Shown piece after piece: positions 28,165 to 37,380 of a stretch of 64,000 nt of DNA. This DNA is from Opitutia bacterium (lineage in GTDB: Bacteria > Verrucomicrobiota > Verrucomicrobiia > Opitutales > T3Sed10-336), in the NCBI GenBank assembly GCA_003558065.1, contig PWMU01000026.1, forward strand, positions 21,031 to 85,030. Reading direction: 5' to 3'. Position 1 is the first letter of the stretch; the number at the start of each line of letters is the position of its first letter. A program made the position numbers and the translations under genes. The notes beneath the pieces were generated by a model that worked only from the letters and a program-made list of their open reading frames with translations, ran no database searches and had not been told where the DNA came from.

Positions 28165-29615
28165 AATCTCCTGCGCAGTTTGGCCGGCAGGATGCCCAGG
28201 CTTTCCCGGTACTTGGCGACGGTGCGGCGGGCTATGTTGATGTTCTTTTCCTTGAGGATATTGGCGATTTCCTGGTCGCTCAAGGGTTTGCGCGGCGACT
28301 CCTCTTCAATCAGGTGGGCGATTTTGTCCTTGATCGTTGTGTTGGATACCGAGCTGCCGTCCTCGGACTGGTAACCCGGCGTAAAGAAGTATTTGAACTC
28401 GAAGGTTCCGTGGGGAGTCTTGATGTACTTGTTGGCGATTGCCCTGCTGACGGTGGTTTCGTGCACGCCCACCGCCTGCGCGATCTCGGTCATTGTCAGA
28501 GGGCGCAACTTTGAAAGGCCCTCCCTGAAAAAGTCCTTCTGGACCTTGATGATTTCCTTTGAGATTCGCTCGATCGTCTGTTGCCGCTGCTCGATGGAAC
28601 TGATGAGGAATTTGCCGTTGCGCAGCTTTTCCCGGATGTATTCCTTCTCTTTACGGCTCAAATGGCCGCTGGCAATCAGGTTTTTGTAAGTATTGGATAT
28701 ACGAATACGCGGGATGTAGTCGTTGTTCATCTCGACGGTGAAATCATCCCCGTCGCGATGGACAATCACATCGGGAACGACAACCCGGTTGGTGTCCTCC
28801 GCGAACCTGCGTCCGGGGGAGGGATCCAGGCCCGCGATTTCCTGCAGGGCATCCTGGGCGGCGGTTACGCTTACAGACGCTTTTCGGGCGATTTCCGGAA
28901 TCCGCCTGCGCATCAACAGGTCGAAGTGGTCCCGGATGATCGACGCTGCGAGCGAATCCCCGCGCCCCTGCAGCTTCAATTGCTGGAGCAGGCACTCCCG
29001 GAGATCCCTGCAGCCGATTCCTGGCGGATCGAAGGACTTGAGAAGCTCGGAGGCATTCTGCAGGTCCTCCAGGGAGATGTCGGAATAGGCCGCAAGGTCT
29101 TCGGGCGAAACGGTCAGGAATCCGCGGTCGTCCAGGCTGCCGATCAGGTACTGCATGGCCGCCATCTCCCCCCCTGAGCAATCGGAGAGTTTTGCCTGCT
29201 CCATCAGGTACTCCTGGAGTGAAGTTTCACTGACCAGTGAATCGAAGAAGTGCTGCCGTCTCTGGGCGTCCTCCGAGGTGTGGGGGCCCGTTGCCGATTG
29301 GTTGTAATACGAGTCGCGGGAGTCCTCCGTCAACTCTCTGAGCATGGCGAGATCCGGCTCGAGCTCGCCGTTTCCGCTGCCTCCTGCGTCGGTATCCCCG
29401 CCCGGCTCGTCCGCGTTTCCGTTGTTGTCGAGATTCTCGGTTTTCATGGGCAGCTCTTCGAGCAACGGATTGTTCTGGAGCTCCTCGCGAATGGTTGTTT
29501 GAAGGTCCAGCGCCGGCACCTGGAGAATCTTCAGGGATTGGCGCAGCTGAGGCGCCAGTACCTGCTGCTGGGTCTGCTTTTGTACCTGTTGTAAGCCTTG
29601 CCATCGTTCGGGCAT
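28161..29615 (-). CDS. rpoN: RNA polymerase sigma-54 factor RpoN
   Basis: Alternative sigma factor that recognises -24/-12 promoters and needs AAA+ enhancer-binding proteins. The protein has 484 residues. Region I is Gln/Leu-rich (QVQKQTQQQVLAPQLRQSLKILQ) and binds activator. An acidic region II follows (GNADEPGGDTDAGG). The core-binding domain includes PPGIGCRDLRECLLQQL. The DNA-binding part contains MTEIAQAVGVHETTVSRAIANKY and ends with the intact RpoN box ARRTVAKYRE (residues 462-471). ATG 29615 gives the usual N-terminus. It lies 47 nt downstream of a Ser/Thr kinase gene on the same strand. No sigma-54 activator is encoded in the window. Confidence 0.95.
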   Translation of the reverse strand: MPERWQGLQQVQKQTQQQVLAPQLRQSLKILQVPALDLQTTIREELQNNPLLEELPMKTENLDNNGNADEPGGDTDAGGSGNGELEPDLAMLRELTEDSRDSYYNQSATGPHTSEDAQRRQHFFDSLVSETSLQEYLMEQAKLSDCSGGEMAAMQYLIGSLDDRGFLTVSPEDLAAYSDISLEDLQNASELLKSFDPPGIGCRDLRECLLQQLKLQGRGDSLAASIIRDHFDLLMRRRIPEIARKASVSVTAAQDALQEIAGLDPSPGRRFAEDTNRVVVPDVIVHRDGDDFTVEMNNDYIPRIRISNTYKNLIASGHLSRKEKEYIREKLRNGKFLISSIEQRQQTIERISKEIIKVQKDFFREGLSKLRPLTMTEIAQAVGVHETTVSRAIANKYIKTPHGTFEFKYFFTPGYQSEDGSSVSNTTIKDKIAHLIEEESPRKPLSDQEIANILKEKNINIARRTVAKYRESLGILPAKLRRRF

Positions 29616-29662
29616 AGTTGTGAATTCTGAAATGGAAGGGCTGCCGGGCCCAGGGTGTGCGT

Positions 29663-30625
29663 TCAATCCCTGTCCGTCCGTGCTCCTTGAAGGTTGGCTG
29701 CGAAAATTTTCCCGATGTAGGCGGCGAGCTGTTCGTTGGTTGGCCCGAAGCCTTCGCTGTAGAGGTACATTTCCAGGTCGTAGAGCATTTCGATCGCGGA
29801 GGTGTAGCGGTTCTCCCGTCTGCGATTCAGCGCTTTGGCGAGCAGGTCGTTCAGTGGCTTGTCGATTTCCTTTCGTGCTGAAGGAAAGTGGGGCAGGGGG
29901 AGGTTCCGGATGTTGTTCCAGGTCGCGTTGCAGTCATCCGCCAGAAAAATGTTCCGGCCGAGCAGGATTTCGCTCATAACCACCCCCAGGGAAAAGAGGT
30001 CCGCACGGCCGTCGGTGCATTCGTAGTTGGCCTGTTCCGGAGAGGTGTATTCGGGTTTTCCCGGGATGATGTGCCCTTCTCCGTCGTGCATCAGGTCCAT
30101 TGCCTTGGCGATGCCGAAGTCGGTGAGCTTAACGTCGCCCGAAACGGAAAGCATGATGTTCTTCGGGTTGACGTCCCGGTGCACGATGTTGAGGGGGCGT
30201 TCATCCGCCCTTCGCTTGCGATGGGCGTAAGCCAGGGCGCGGCAGACTCGCGAGATGATGAAGGTCGCGAGACCGACCGGGACCGCGATCCCGCGCTCAA
30301 CATGGGTCTGCACGAATTGTTCCAGGGTCACGCCGTCCACGTACTCCATGACAATGAAGTACTGACCGGAGATCTCCCCGAGATTGTAGATCTGTACTAT
30401 GTTGGTGTGGATCAGGTCGGCGGCCAGGCGCGCTTCGCCGATGAAATTGGTGCGAAACTCTTCGATTTCGGAGTACTCCTCCCTGATCAATTTGATAGCG
30501 ACCTTCTTTTCGAAACCGCTGGCTCCCCGCTGCCGCGCCTCATAGACGATGCCCATGCCGCCTTCGGCGATACGTCGAACGAGCTCGAAGTGGATTTCAT
30601 TAAAAATATGACGTATTTTCGGCAT
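29663..30625 (-). CDS. Serine/threonine protein kinase (Hanks type), single domain
   Basis: Cytoplasmic eukaryote-like protein kinase of 320 residues with no transmembrane or sensor domain. Motifs appear in order: glycine-rich loop RIAEGGMGIVYEARQ, VAIKLI (ATP-binding Lys), HRDVNPKNI (catalytic loop with HRD), LTDFGIAKAM (DFG), PEYTSPEQ (SPE in place of APE) and DGRADLFSLGVVMSEIL. The last about 40 residues are helical. The start is ATG 30625. The gene precedes rpoN by 47 nt and is divergent from the Fe-S carrier. A regulatory link to sigma-54 is only suggested by position. Confidence 0.92.
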   Translation of the reverse strand: MPKIRHIFNEIHFELVRRIAEGGMGIVYEARQRGASGFEKKVAIKLIREEYSEIEEFRTNFIGEARLAADLIHTNIVQIYNLGEISGQYFIVMEYVDGVTLEQFVQTHVERGIAVPVGLATFIISRVCRALAYAHRKRRADERPLNIVHRDVNPKNIMLSVSGDVKLTDFGIAKAMDLMHDGEGHIIPGKPEYTSPEQANYECTDGRADLFSLGVVMSEILLGRNIFLADDCNATWNNIRNLPLPHFPSARKEIDKPLNDLLAKALNRRRENRYTSAIEMLYDLEMYLYSEGFGPTNEQLAAYIGKIFAANLQGARTDRD

Positions 30626-30743
30626 TGGCTATCCCGCGGCATCGAAAGAATCTTAGTAGCACAAACGATGCCGAAAATCCACCTAAAACTCGTCCTCCGG
30701 GTTTTTGCGAAAGGGGTCTCCCGCTGAAAATCCGGTAGCCTCA

Positions 30744-30778
30744 TTGACAGAGCGGGGCGGGCGGCTTAATTAGACTAC
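30744..30778 (+). promoter_or_regulatory. Promoter of the Fe-S carrier gene, likely leaderless transcript
   Basis: TTGACA (30744-30749), a 17-bp spacer and TAATTA (30767-30772) are followed 6 nt later by the ATG at 30779. With usual -10 to start-site spacing, the A of the ATG would be +1, giving a leaderless mRNA. There is no Shine-Dalgarno sequence. The -10 hexamer is a weak match; the -35 is perfect. Confidence 0.45.
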
Positions 30779-31096
30779 ATGATTAGCCTTTCGGAAGCCG
30801 CCGCAAGCAAACTTAAGACGATGAAAAAGGAGGTCGGGGATGACTCGAAGCTCCTGAGGGTTTTCGTTGAGACGGGAGGTTGTTCCGGCTTTCAGTACGG
30901 AATGTCGTTTGACGTCCCGAAGGACAACGATGTCCACCTGGAAAGCGAGGGGGTGCCGATGGTAATGGATCCGGCCAGTTACGAGTACCTTAAGGACGTC
31001 CGTATCGAATTCGACGACGGGTTGAAAGGGAAAGGGTTCGAGATAATCAACCCGGGCGCGACCAGTACCTGCGGGTGCGGGAAGTCTTTTAGCTAG
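30779..31096 (+). CDS. A-type iron-sulfur cluster carrier (HesB/IscA/ErpA family)
   Basis: Small (105-residue) Fe-S assembly carrier that accepts clusters from scaffold proteins and delivers them to apo-enzymes. The three ligand cysteines are intact: GGCSGFQYGMSFD near residue 36, and the C-terminal TSTCGCGKSF. The body (ISLSEAAASKLKTM...FDDGLKGKGFEIINPGATSTCGCG) matches ErpA/IscA. It is alone, not in an isc or suf cluster, which favours an ErpA-like role, but the exact subtype cannot be fixed. It appears to be transcribed as a leaderless message. Confidence 0.92.
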   Translation: MISLSEAAASKLKTMKKEVGDDSKLLRVFVETGGCSGFQYGMSFDVPKDNDVHLESEGVPMVMDPASYEYLKDVRIEFDDGLKGKGFEIINPGATSTCGCGKSFS

Positions 31097-31514
31097 AGAG
31101 GCTGCGGGGCGGACCCGGCCGGTCGGCTGTCCGTACCCGGCAGCGGCTTCCCGGGACGGATGGGGGTGATTCCGCTTTGTCCGGCGAGACCGGAAAGCTC
31201 TCCGCTTCTCCGCTTGCAGCCCGGGGATGATCCCGGAAGCCCGCTGCGGCCGCCGAGAGCTTCGAAATAGCGACAATTTCAGGGGGGAGCAGCCCGGGGG
31301 ACGGCCGGTCCGGCCGGGCCGGGGTTTCGGTGATTCTAACTCAGTGATGGTAAGAGGGAACACAGCCTTCCGACAGGGGGCCTCGTTCCGCAAGGGGGCT
31401 TTGACACCGGCAGATGCTGTCTTGACATGAATTTCAGCCACCTTTACTGTTGATCGCTTAAAACCGTAATTTCAGAGCCGGTTCAAGCAGCGGCACTACT
31501 TTTATAAGCAACTA
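31097..31514 (+). other. 418-bp intergenic region before nusA
   Basis: No gene is supported here. The first 300 bp are very GC-rich and hold a perfect 15-nt palindrome at 31302-31316 (CGGCCGG, T, CCGGCCG) that could be a terminator hairpin for the Fe-S carrier transcript. Two TTGACA hexamers lie at 31401-31406 and 31422-31427, the second with a suitable -10. rimP, which often precedes nusA, is absent. Confidence 0.6.
31422..31450 (+). promoter_or_regulatory. Promoter of the nusA-infB operon
   Basis: TTGACA (31422-31427), a 17-bp spacer and TACTGT (31445-31450) make a good sigma-70-type promoter; transcription would begin near 31457, leaving a leader of about 58 nt before nusA. A second perfect TTGACA at 31401-31406 has no clear -10 partner. 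Confidence 0.5.
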
Positions 31515-32774
31515 ATGAGCAGCGATATACTTTCAGTCCTGGAGCACATGGAAAAGGAGAAGGGGATCCGTCGTGACGACATGATCTCCGCCATTGCCGG
31601 TGCCATCAAAAATGCGGCTCAACGGGGGGTGAATGCCGGCCAGGAACTGCGTGTCGAGATCAATCCGCGGAACGGAGCGCTGAAAGCGTGGGCCCAGTAC
31701 CGCGTGGTTGACTCGGTTAGTGATCCCAACTGCGAGATTCATATAGAAAAAGCTTCCGCGATCCAGCCCGGAATCAGCCTGGGGGACACTCTCGAAAAGG
31801 AGATTGACCCCTCGTTCCTGGGGCGGATCGCCGCACAGTCTGCCCGCCAGGCGATCATGCAGCGTCTGCGGCAGTTTGAGAAGGATCGGATCTACGACGA
31901 TTACAAGGACAGCGTGGGTACGATTGTCTCCGGGGTGGTGCGCCGCCGGGAGCGGGGTGATCTTGTCGTCGACCTCGGCCGGGCCGAGGCGATCCTGCCT
32001 CCCAAGGAACGCGTTCCGGGGGAGGATTATTCTCCGGGCGAACGGATCCGCTGCCTTTTGCTCAATATCGAGTCGACCAATCGCGGGCCCGAGCTCATTC
32101 TTTCACGGGCTCACCCGAATTTCATCCGGCGACTGTTCGAGCTTGAGGTCACGGAGATCGCCGACGGCACCGTCCGGATCGAGGCCCTGGCGAGGGAGCC
32201 CGGGTACCGGACAAAGATCGCGGTCTCCAGCTCCGATTCGAAGGTGGATCCCGTGGGGGCCTGCGTCGGCGCGCGCGGAGCCCGCGTCAAGAGCATTGTC
32301 CGCGAACTGGCCGGCGAAAAGATCGACATTGTACGCTACTTCAAGGAACCCACCGAAATGCTGGTGGAGACCCTCAAGCCGGCTATCCCGAAGAACATCA
32401 GCATCGACGAGAAGAGCCGCAAAATCTACTTCGAGGTTTCCGAAGACGACCTGGCTGTCGCCATCGGGCGTCGCGGCCAGAACGCCCGCCTGACTTCGCG
32501 GTTGCTGGGCTGGAAACTGGATGTGGCCAAGGAAAAGCCGCAGAAACTCGACTTCGAGGACAAGAAACGACTCGCTGCCGAAGGGTTGAATCAGATTCGG
32601 GGGATCGAAGGCGAGTTGGCCGAACGGCTCGTGGCCAAAGGGTTCGTCAGCCCGGAAGCTTTTGTCGGGGTGGAGAAGGAGGATTTAATCGACGCCGGGT
32701 TCGAGCCGGAAGAGGCTGATGACATCCTTCGGAAAGTTTCGGCCCATTTCAACCCTGAGAACGTCACTCAATAA
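31515..32774 (+). CDS. nusA: Transcription termination/antitermination factor NusA
   Basis: RNA-polymerase-associated factor, 419 residues. The N-terminal domain (residues 1-125, [16 protein letters not shown]) binds RNAP. It is followed by an S1 domain ([29 protein letters not shown]) and two KH domains ([21 protein letters not shown] and [17 protein letters not shown]). A short helix-hairpin-helix C-terminal segment follows ([15 protein letters not shown]...[17 protein letters not shown]). Only one such C-terminal repeat is present. The start has no Shine-Dalgarno; the context GCAACTAATGAGC closely repeats that of infB. It is the first gene of a six-gene operon. Confidence 0.95.
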   Translation: MSSDILSVLEHMEKEKGIRRDDMISAIAGAIKNAAQRGVNAGQELRVEINPRNGALKAWAQYRVVDSVSDPNCEIHIEKASAIQPGISLGDTLEKEIDPSFLGRIAAQSARQAIMQRLRQFEKDRIYDDYKDSVGTIVSGVVRRRERGDLVVDLGRAEAILPPKERVPGEDYSPGERIRCLLLNIESTNRGPELILSRAHPNFIRRLFELEVTEIADGTVRIEALAREPGYRTKIAVSSSDSKVDPVGACVGARGARVKSIVRELAGEKIDIVRYFKEPTEMLVETLKPAIPKNISIDEKSRKIYFEVSEDDLAVAIGRRGQNARLTSRLLGWKLDVAKEKPQKLDFEDKKRLAAEGLNQIRGIEGELAERLVAKGFVSPEAFVGVEKEDLIDAGFEPEEADDILRKVSAHFNPENVTQ

Positions 32775-32846
32775 GGGCGTGTTTGGCGATGGGAAGCGGC
32801 GGCGCTTTCCGCCCATCCCGTACCAAAGGATATAGATTAGCAACTG

Positions 32847-35258
32847 ATGAGCGTAAGAATACATCAAATTTCCAAGAAAACCGGCATTGCGAATAAAGAA
32901 CTGATTGCTCTCTTGAAAACCCGGGGCTTCAACGTCACCAGTCCGTCCAGCTCCATTGACAATATTTCAGCCGAATCACTGGTCGAAGAGTTGATGAAAT
33001 CCGGCGGGGCGTCCGGGGCCGATACGGCCGAAGAGCCTGTTTCAGGCGGGGAAACCGAGACGGACGATACCCAGGAAGTTATGGAAAAAACGGAAGAGCG
33101 CGAGGCGCCTCCTTCGACGCCCGGCGGTCTTCCTCCGGGCGTATTTGTCAAATCGGCTGAAGATGTCCGGCGTGAACGCGCCAAGATTGAAGAAGCCAGG
33201 AAAGCGTCCAGGCAGCAACCGGCGGCTTCCACGTCACCGCCGCCGGAACCGCCGAAACCGTCCGCTCCGCCGTCACCCCCGGCAAAGCCGGCGCCGGCGT
33301 CCAAGGCCCCGCCGCCGCCGCGTCCGGGAGGAAGCCCTCCGGCTCCCCCCGCGTTTCCCGGCGTGAAGCCTCACGCGCCCCCCTCCAAGGAGTCCCCTTC
33401 CCCGGGAGGCGATCCCTCCGAAAAGGAAAAAGAAGCCGCCTCCGCGGAAGGGGCGCCGGCCGAGTCCGAGGAGGAACTGCGCGTCCTTCAGGTCAAGCCG
33501 CCCATCGTGGTCCGCGATTTTGCCCAGCAGCTGGGAATCAAGCCGTTTCGCCTCATCTCGGAACTCATGGAGATGAATATCTTCGCCTCCATGAATCAGG
33601 TCATCGACGAGAATGTCGCCCTGGATGTGGCGGAGAAGCACGGTTACCTGCTTGAGGTCAAGCACCGCAAAGCGGCGGCGGGCACCCCGGAAAAAGAGGA
33701 GGTGGAGGAGAAGAAACAGATTGATGACAGCAAGTTTCTCGAGCCCCGTCCGCCGGTGGTTTGCATACTCGGACACGTCGACCACGGCAAGACCACTCTG
33801 CTGGATTATATCCGCAAGGAAAATGTTGCCGGGGGCGAAGAGGGCGGCATTACCCAGCATATCGGCGCCTATCAGATCGAAATAAACGGGCAGCAAATTA
33901 CTTTTCTGGATACACCCGGCCACGCCGCGTTTACCAAAATGCGCAAACGGGGCGCCGGTGTCACCGACATCGCCGTTCTCGTGGTTGCCGCGGACGACGG
34001 GTTTATGCCGCAGACCGATGAGGCACTGAAGCATGCCCAGGCAGCCGCGGTTCCCGTGGTGGTCGCCGTCAACAAGATGGACGTCAAGGGAGCCGATCTC
34101 GACCGTGTGAAGAGGCAGATGCAGGAGCGCGGCATTTCCCCTGAGGATTTGGGCGGTGAAACGATCGTGGTTCCCATTTCCGCGATCAAGGGCGAAGGGG
34201 TCGACAGCCTTCTCGAAATGCTCCTCCTGCAATCGGAGATCCTTGAACTGAAGGCGAATCCCCAGCGCCGGGCCGAAGGCATCATTATCGAGTCCGAGAT
34301 CGAGGTGGGTCGCGGACCGTCGGCAACGGTGATCGTCCAGCACGGAACCCTCAAATCCGGCGAGGCGATTGTCTGCGGCTCGAGTTACGCGAAGGTTCGG
34401 GCCATGTTCGACGACAAGGGGAAAACCCTCAAGAAGGCGCCTCCCTCGACTCCCGTTCGCGTTATCGGCTGGACTGAGGCGCCGGAGGTCGGCGCGAAAT
34501 TCAGGGCTGTCAAGACCGAACGTGAAGCGCGACGGCTCGTGGAGGATGAGCAGATCGAGGAGAAACGCCGTAGCGCTGCTGAAGAAGTGGCCGTGGGCCA
34601 GCCCAAAACCCTGGAAAACCTGTTTGAGGCGATCGAGAGCACCAAGAAAAAGACCTTCAGGGTCGTGGTCCGGTGCGATGTCCAGGGATCCGTGGAGGCG
34701 GTAACCGGGCTGCTCGAATCCATCGAGAGCGACAAGGTCGATTTGGAGATTCTCCAGGCGGATGTCGGGCTGGTTACCCGCAAGGATGTCCTTATGGCCA
34801 GCGCCGCCGAGGCCGCCATTATCGGGTTCAACGTGAAACTCGAGCCCGGTGTTCCCAAGTTTGCCAAGCACCACAACGTACCGATTTACCAGTTCGGGGT
34901 CATCTACCAGCTCGTCGACCAGGTGAAGGAGATTCTGACGGGCATGCTCGATCCCGATTACATCGAGAACAAGATCGGGGCGGCGGAAGTGCGCCAGGTG
35001 TTCCCGGTGGCAAAGAATCTGATTGCCGGTTGTCTCGTGACCGAGGGCAAGATCATTCGCGATGGACGTGCCCGGCTTCTGCGCAAGGGTGAGGTGATCG
35101 GGGAAACCCGTATCAGGACGCTCAAGCGTTTCAAGGACGATGCAACCGAAGTCCGAGCAGGTTTTGAATGCGGCGTTGGACTCGACAAGTCCAAGCGCTT
35201 CGAAGAGGGCGATGTCATCGAATGCTTCGAAGTGCAGGAAAAACGGCCTTCTCTTTAA
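32847..35258 (+). CDS. infB: Translation initiation factor IF-2
   Basis: GTPase that brings initiator tRNA to the ribosome, 803 residues. Residues 1-50 form a small IF2-N fold (MSVRIHQISKKTGIANKELIALLKTRGFNV). Residues about 60-210 are a Pro/Glu/Ala-rich linker. A second IF2-N domain follows (VVRDFAQQLGIKPFRLISELMEM). The G domain has G1 GHVDHGKT (309-316), G3 DTPGHAAF, G4 NKMD and G5 SAIKGEG. C1/C2 domains end the protein. ATG 32847 lies in GCAACTGATGAGC without a Shine-Dalgarno sequence. It is preceded by 72 nt after nusA. Confidence 0.96.
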   Translation: MSVRIHQISKKTGIANKELIALLKTRGFNVTSPSSSIDNISAESLVEELMKSGGASGADTAEEPVSGGETETDDTQEVMEKTEEREAPPSTPGGLPPGVFVKSAEDVRRERAKIEEARKASRQQPAASTSPPPEPPKPSAPPSPPAKPAPASKAPPPPRPGGSPPAPPAFPGVKPHAPPSKESPSPGGDPSEKEKEAASAEGAPAESEEELRVLQVKPPIVVRDFAQQLGIKPFRLISELMEMNIFASMNQVIDENVALDVAEKHGYLLEVKHRKAAAGTPEKEEVEEKKQIDDSKFLEPRPPVVCILGHVDHGKTTLLDYIRKENVAGGEEGGITQHIGAYQIEINGQQITFLDTPGHAAFTKMRKRGAGVTDIAVLVVAADDGFMPQTDEALKHAQAAAVPVVVAVNKMDVKGADLDRVKRQMQERGISPEDLGGETIVVPISAIKGEGVDSLLEMLLLQSEILELKANPQRRAEGIIIESEIEVGRGPSATVIVQHGTLKSGEAIVCGSSYAKVRAMFDDKGKTLKKAPPSTPVRVIGWTEAPEVGAKFRAVKTEREARRLVEDEQIEEKRRSAAEEVAVGQPKTLENLFEAIESTKKKTFRVVVRCDVQGSVEAVTGLLESIESDKVDLEILQADVGLVTRKDVLMASAAEAAIIGFNVKLEPGVPKFAKHHNVPIYQFGVIYQLVDQVKEILTGMLDPDYIENKIGAAEVRQVFPVAKNLIAGCLVTEGKIIRDGRARLLRKGEVIGETRIRTLKRFKDDATEVRAGFECGVGLDKSKRFEEGDVIECFEVQEKRPSL

Positions 35259-35288
35259 GGGATGCTGAGGGATTGCAGCCGGAATGAC

Positions 35289-35645
35289 ATGAGTCAGCGC
35301 ACCGTCAGAGTAAACGAATTGATCAAGCGGGAGGTCAGTGATATTCTGCACACCCGCTTCCGGAGCGAATCGGTGTACATCACTATTACCGATGTCGAGG
35401 TCGCTCCGGACCTTCGACGCGCGCGTGTCTTTTACTCGGTCATCGGAGACGAGGCCCGGGTTCGGGAGTCCCAGGTGTGGCTGGACGGCAGCCGCGAGGA
35501 GATACGCCGTTTTCTCGGCCGGCGAATTGTTCTGAAGTTTCTGCCCCACCTGAGCTTTCACAACGATCCGTCAATTGAACGGGGCATGAACCTGATCAAC
35601 CTCCTCGACGAACTCGAGGAAAACGAGGGCGGTCCGGACAAATAG
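35289..35645 (+). CDS. rbfA: Ribosome-binding factor A
   Basis: Small 30S maturation factor of 118 residues with a type II KH fold. Diagnostic stretches are MSQRTVRVNELIKREVSDIL at the start, VYITITDVEVAPDLRRARVFYSV in the middle, and LPHLSFHNDPSIERGMNLINLLDELEE at the C-terminus. ATG 35289 was chosen because the family starts at SQRTVRV; an upstream in-frame ATG at 35262 is possible but adds non-conserved residues. It lies 30 nt after infB, as in many bacteria. Confidence 0.95.
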   Translation: MSQRTVRVNELIKREVSDILHTRFRSESVYITITDVEVAPDLRRARVFYSVIGDEARVRESQVWLDGSREEIRRFLGRRIVLKFLPHLSFHNDPSIERGMNLINLLDELEENEGGPDK

Positions 35646-35651
35646 GATCCC

Positions 35652-36671
35652 ATGTACTTCGAGCAGCTTTCACCCGCTTTCGGGACTTTCGTCGACTCTG
35701 TGCGGGAAAAGAAAGTGGTGGTGGTGGGCCATGCCCGGCCGGACGGCGACTGCATCGGGTGCCAGGTGGCCCTCGGCAGGGTGTTGCGCGCGATGGGAGC
35801 GGAGTCCGTGTGCCTCAACCAGGACCCGGTGCCCCGCCGGCTTGATTTTCTCTGCCCGGAGGAGTTTTTCGTGAAGCCCGGCGAGTGGAAACCGGAGGGA
35901 CACGTAGCGGTGGCCGTCGATTGCGCCGATCCCGACCGGCCGGGAGTTGCGGTGAGGGACCTCTTGGCCGGGTTCGACGCCAACATCGATCACCATATTT
36001 CCAACACGGGGTACGCCGGGCTCAACCTCGTCGACAGTACGTCCGCAGCAACCGCCGAGATCCTGGCGGGACTGTTCCTCGACAACGGTTACCCGATCGA
36101 TCCAATCACCGCCCTGGGCCTGTACGTCGGGATCGCAACGGACACCGGGCAGTTTCGTTTTCCCTCCACGACACCGCGGGTCTTCGAGATTTCCGGCCGC
36201 CTGCTGCACCTGGGTGCCGATCCCGCCCGGGCTTCACGGTGCCTGTATGAGCGAGAGTCCCTGGAGAAAATGAAACTGCTCGAGGCCTACCTTTCCAGTC
36301 TGAGGCTCGAGTGCGGGAACCGGGTTTGCCTGGGGGTGCTGCCGCAGGATGTTTTCCGGAAAACCGGCGCCGGACCCGACGATACCGAGGGACTCGTCGA
36401 TTACGCGCGCTCTATCGACGGCGTCGATATCGGGGTCATTCTGGAAGACAGGGGCGTTGAGATTAAAGGGAGCTTCCGGGCGAAGGACCCGCGCTACCGG
36501 GTGTGCGATCTTGCCCGGCACTTCGGCGGCGGCGGTCACGATTGCGCCGCCGGATTTACGGTTGAAATGCCTTTCGACAGCTTTTACCCGAACTTGCTTA
36601 AGGTTCTCCTGGAGCACTTCCGGGAGGTCGATTCAGGCGGCGACAAACAGGAAACTGACGGTGGAAAATAA
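35652..36671 (+). CDS. DHH-family phosphoesterase, NrnA-like oligoribonuclease / pAp phosphatase
   Basis: Bifunctional oligoribonuclease and pAp phosphatase of the NrnA type, 339 residues. The DHH domain shows VVVGHARPDGDCIG (metal-binding His-Asp), VAVDCADPDRPG and NIDHHISNTGYA (DHH). The DHHA1 domain has ARHFGGGGHDCAAGF for substrate binding. NrnA degrades nanoRNAs and 3'-phosphoadenosine 5'-phosphate. Its place between rbfA and truB matches the standard operon order. The stop codon overlaps the GTG start of truB by 11 nt. The N-terminus starts 6 nt after the rbfA stop. Confidence 0.92.
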   Translation: MYFEQLSPAFGTFVDSVREKKVVVVGHARPDGDCIGCQVALGRVLRAMGAESVCLNQDPVPRRLDFLCPEEFFVKPGEWKPEGHVAVAVDCADPDRPGVAVRDLLAGFDANIDHHISNTGYAGLNLVDSTSAATAEILAGLFLDNGYPIDPITALGLYVGIATDTGQFRFPSTTPRVFEISGRLLHLGADPARASRCLYERESLEKMKLLEAYLSSLRLECGNRVCLGVLPQDVFRKTGAGPDDTEGLVDYARSIDGVDIGVILEDRGVEIKGSFRAKDPRYRVCDLARHFGGGGHDCAAGFTVEMPFDSFYPNLLKVLLEHFREVDSGGDKQETDGGK

Positions 36672-37380
36672 GGATTTCGAGGGCATTCTGCTGATTGACA
36701 AACCGAAGGGCGTCACTTCGCACGATGTGGTGTCGCGTCTGCGGCGGAAGTTGAAAATGAAGCGTATCGGCCATGCCGGCACACTTGATCCGATGGCGAC
36801 GGGACTGCTGCTGATGCTCATCGGAAAAGCAACGAAGGCGTCCCAGTTTTTGATCAGCCTGGATAAGGAGTACGAGGGAGCGGTTCGTCTCGGTCAGACC
36901 ACCAACACCCAGGATGCGGAGGGGGAGATCATGGTCGAGTCTCCGGTCCCGGAACTGACCGAAGAGGACATTCGCCGGCAAATGGAATCCTTTGTCGGCG
37001 ACCAGTACCAGGTGCCGCCCATGCATTCGGCCATCAAAGTGGACGGCGTTCCCTTGTACAAGATGGCGCGAAAGGGAAAGGAAATTGTTCGCGAACCCCG
37101 GTTTATTCGCGTCTCCCTCTTCGAGCTTCTGGCCGTCAATTTACCCGATATGGAGTTTCGTGTCGCCGCGTCAAAGGGGTTTTACGTGCGCACGCTGGCG
37201 CACGATTTCGGCGCCCGGATCGGGTGCGGCGGTCACCTCGTCCGGTTGCGTCGCACCACCGTCGGGACGTTTTCCCTCGCCGAGGCTCTTCCGCTGGAGG
37301 AGGTCGAAGCGCTCGCCCCTTCCGGGATTGAGAAGCGGTTGCTTCCCGTCAGCCGGGTTGTTCCCAGTCATGCCTTATGA
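36661..37380 (+). CDS. truB: tRNA pseudouridine(55) synthase TruB
   Basis: Makes pseudouridine 55 in the T-loop of elongator tRNAs. Start is GTG 36661 (GTGGAAAAT), which overlaps the nrnA-like stop. The protein then runs NKDFEGILLIDKPKGVTSHDVV. The catalytic Asp is in RIGHAGTLDPMATGLL; YEGAVRLGQTTNTQDAEG and the C-terminal GFYVRTLAHDFG complete the family pattern. The protein has 239 residues and lacks a long PUA domain, like other short bacterial TruB proteins. An in-frame upstream extension to 36349 is a shadow within the previous gene. It is translationally coupled to ribF by ATGA. Confidence 0.94.
   Translation: MENKDFEGILLIDKPKGVTSHDVVSRLRRKLKMKRIGHAGTLDPMATGLLLMLIGKATKASQFLISLDKEYEGAVRLGQTTNTQDAEGEIMVESPVPELTEEDIRRQMESFVGDQYQVPPMHSAIKVDGVPLYKMARKGKEIVREPRFIRVSLFELLAVNLPDMEFRVAASKGFYVRTLAHDFGARIGCGGHLVRLRRTTVGTFSLAEALPLEEVEALAPSGIEKRLLPVSRVVPSHAL

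Noticed and set aside
33273..35561. 762-codon minus-strand frame over infB
   Set aside because: infB has all GTPase motifs in the plus frame; the antisense frame is a codon-bias shadow.
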